From an uncultured Eubacteriales bacterium (GTDB lineage Bacteria > Bacillota > Clostridia > Oscillospirales > Oscillospiraceae): a stretch of DNA of 6,622 nt. Both the position numbers and the translations under genes were made by a program. The stretch covers positions 1 to 6,622 of the forward strand of contig URKW01000103.1 in assembly GCA_900548615.1 (NCBI GenBank), given 5' to 3'. This document shows positions 6,153 through 6,622 of the stretch, piece by piece. Each line of letters starts with the position of its first letter. Positions within the stretch are counted from its first letter, which is position 1. The notes beneath the pieces are model-generated. The model had not been told where the DNA came from, made no database searches, and saw only the letters and a program-made list of their open reading frames with translations.

Positions 6153-6200
6153 AGTCATGCCTAATGACTCTTAAAGAGCGCCCTGGATCGAGCCGGGTGC
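6153..6200 (+). promoter_or_regulatory. Structured rpsU leader with two hairpins
   Basis: The leader can form AGTCAT-GCCTA-ATGACT (6153-6169) and a second hairpin of GCGCCC plus GG with CC plus GGGTGC (6178-6200), with a U bulge and one G-U pair. The second hairpin ends four bases before the ribosome site. This could be an S21 feedback-control site, as with many ribosomal protein leaders, or only mRNA structure. I do not recognise a named motif. Confidence 0.4.
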
Positions 6201-6203
6201 ATC

Positions 6204-6213
6204 GGAGGGAGGG
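6204..6213 (+). promoter_or_regulatory. Doubled ribosome binding site of rpsU
   Basis: GGAGGGAGGG (6204-6213) offers two overlapping purine cores, with the nearer ending eight bases before the ATG at 6222. It decides the start and suggests strong translation. Confidence 0.85.
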
Positions 6214-6221
6214 AAAAATAG

Positions 6222-6407
6222 ATGTCCGAAATTCATGTCAAGGAAGGCGAATCTCTGGATAGCGCTCTGAAGCGCTTCAAGAGAAGCTGCGCTAAGGCCG
6301 GTATCGTTGCCGAGGTGCGCCGTCGCGAGTGCTATGAAAGCCCCAGCGTCAAGCGCCGCAAGAAGTCCGAGGCTGCCCGCAAGAACCGCAATAAGCGCTA
6401 TTATTAA
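6222..6407 (+). CDS. rpsU: Small ribosomal subunit protein bS21
   Basis: The 61-residue protein is S21, a small basic protein of the 30S platform near the mRNA exit and anti-Shine-Dalgarno region, which aids initiation on natural mRNAs. The sequence shows the S21 hallmark ESLDSALKRFKRSCAKAG (10-27), followed by EVRRRECYE (31-39), PSVKRRKKSEAARK (41-54) and a basic tail ending NRNKRYY. Length is normal (the family is roughly 55-70 residues). The ATG at 6222 has a doubled GGAGG site and a perfect sigma-A promoter, and a strong terminator follows the TAA. It is therefore transcribed alone rather than in the rpsU-dnaG-rpoD arrangement known from proteobacteria. A structured leader suggests possible feedback control. 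No oddity within the protein. Confidence 0.98.
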   Translation: MSEIHVKEGESLDSALKRFKRSCAKAGIVAEVRRRECYESPSVKRRKKSEAARKNRNKRYY

Positions 6408-6415
6408 TCGAGCAA

Positions 6416-6452
6416 AAAAAGACGTGCTTTCCCATGGAAAGCACGTCTTTTT
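6416..6452 (+). terminator. rpsU terminator
   Basis: A perfect 12-bp stem (6421-6432 with 6436-6447) has a 3-base loop, preceded by an A-run (6414-6420) and followed by TTTTT (6448-6452), so pairing can extend to 17 bp. It starts nine bases after the rpsU stop. The A/T symmetry allows action in both directions. Confidence 0.93.
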
Positions 6453-6497
6453 GTTTTTAGGCTTGTCATTCGGCGGAGCATGGTCGGTGGCCGTTTC

Positions 6498-6525
6498 GTA
6501 GGGGCGGGGTTCTACCCCGCCCTTC
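6498..6525. repeat. Intergenic palindromic repeat unit A (GC-rich hairpin)
   Basis: GTAGGGGCGGGGTTCTACCC and following bases contain a perfect 8-bp stem, GGGCGGGG (6502-6509) with CCCCGCCC (6515-6522), around TTCTA. It resembles short non-coding repeats I associate with gut Clostridia genomes, but copy number cannot be seen here. Confidence 0.6.
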
Positions 6526-6565
6526 TGTCATTGCGAGGAGGGCGTAAGCCCGACGTGGCAATCCG
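6526..6565. repeat. Intergenic palindromic repeat unit B (ATTGC...GCAAT)
   Basis: ATTGC (6530-6534) and GCAAT (6558-6562) are inverted ends around an inner hairpin GGGC-GTAA-GCCC (6540-6551). The pattern CATTGCGAGG...CGTGGCAATC is one I recall as a dispersed non-coding repeat in Clostridia. It carries no gene. Confidence 0.65.
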
Positions 6566-6573
6566 TATCCAAA

Positions 6574-6622
6574 GCCTCCCCTGTGTAAGGGGAGGTGGCA
6601 ACGCGAAGCGTTGACGGAGGGG
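6574..6622. repeat. Intergenic palindromic repeat unit C, cut by the window edge
   Basis: Two hairpins follow one another: CCTCCCCT-GTGTA-AGGGGAGG (6575-6595) and CAACGC-GAA-GCGTTG (6599-6613), then GACGGAGGGG at the edge. The GGCAnnGCGAAGCnnTGACGGAGGG core is a pattern I recall from dispersed clostridial repeats. The right end may lie outside the window. Confidence 0.65.

Noticed and set aside
6307..6501. A 64-codon plus-strand frame overlapping rpsU
   Set aside because: It is out of frame with S21, runs through the rpsU terminator and has no ribosome site.
6498..6622. CRISPR array in the terminal repeat region
   Set aside because: The three palindromic units differ from one another and have no regular spacers, so they are not repeats of one array.

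Overview
The window looks like chromosomal core DNA from a GC-rich, spore-forming gut Clostridia, probably Oscillospiraceae-like. Four things suggest this: Firmicutes-type promoters and strong AGGAGG ribosome sites, a T-box leader on leuS, a SpoIID-like protein typical of spore formers, and small GC-rich intergenic palindromes of a kind I associate with that group. The genus assignment is inference.

Left half, minus strand (1-3250): three genes read leftwards. The first is a 128-residue beta-sandwich-like protein (2777-3163). Its stop codon touches the ribosome site of a 447-residue protein (1420-2763) that combines a SpoIID-like domain with three peptidoglycan-binding domains. After 85 bases comes an M29-family metallo-aminopeptidase (111-1334) with its own sigma-A-type promoter. 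The front pair is preceded by a sequence that fits the mother-cell sigma-K consensus, and partly sigma-E, so the pair is probably made during sporulation. A strong hairpin (53-85) closes the M29 gene, and an extended -10 promoter reads out of the left edge.

Right half, plus strand (3250-6622): a housekeeping promoter drives a leader of about 320 bases containing a complete T-box riboswitch with a CTG (Leu) specifier, a TGGT bulge and a UUCG-capped terminator. It controls leuS (3610-6036), which ends at a strong terminator. Next is a consensus promoter (TTGACA-17-TATAAT), a structured leader and rpsU (6222-6407, ribosomal protein S21), again closed by a strong terminator. The last 125 bases are three different palindromic repeat units placed side by side.

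The two halves are divergent: a growth-related translation block (leuS, rpsU) faces a probable sporulation pair, with the two promoters back to back at 3218-3282. I see no mobile-element genes, CRISPR array, tRNA or rRNA. The least described items are the SpoIID/peptidoglycan-binding protein with its partner, and the tandem repeat cluster.
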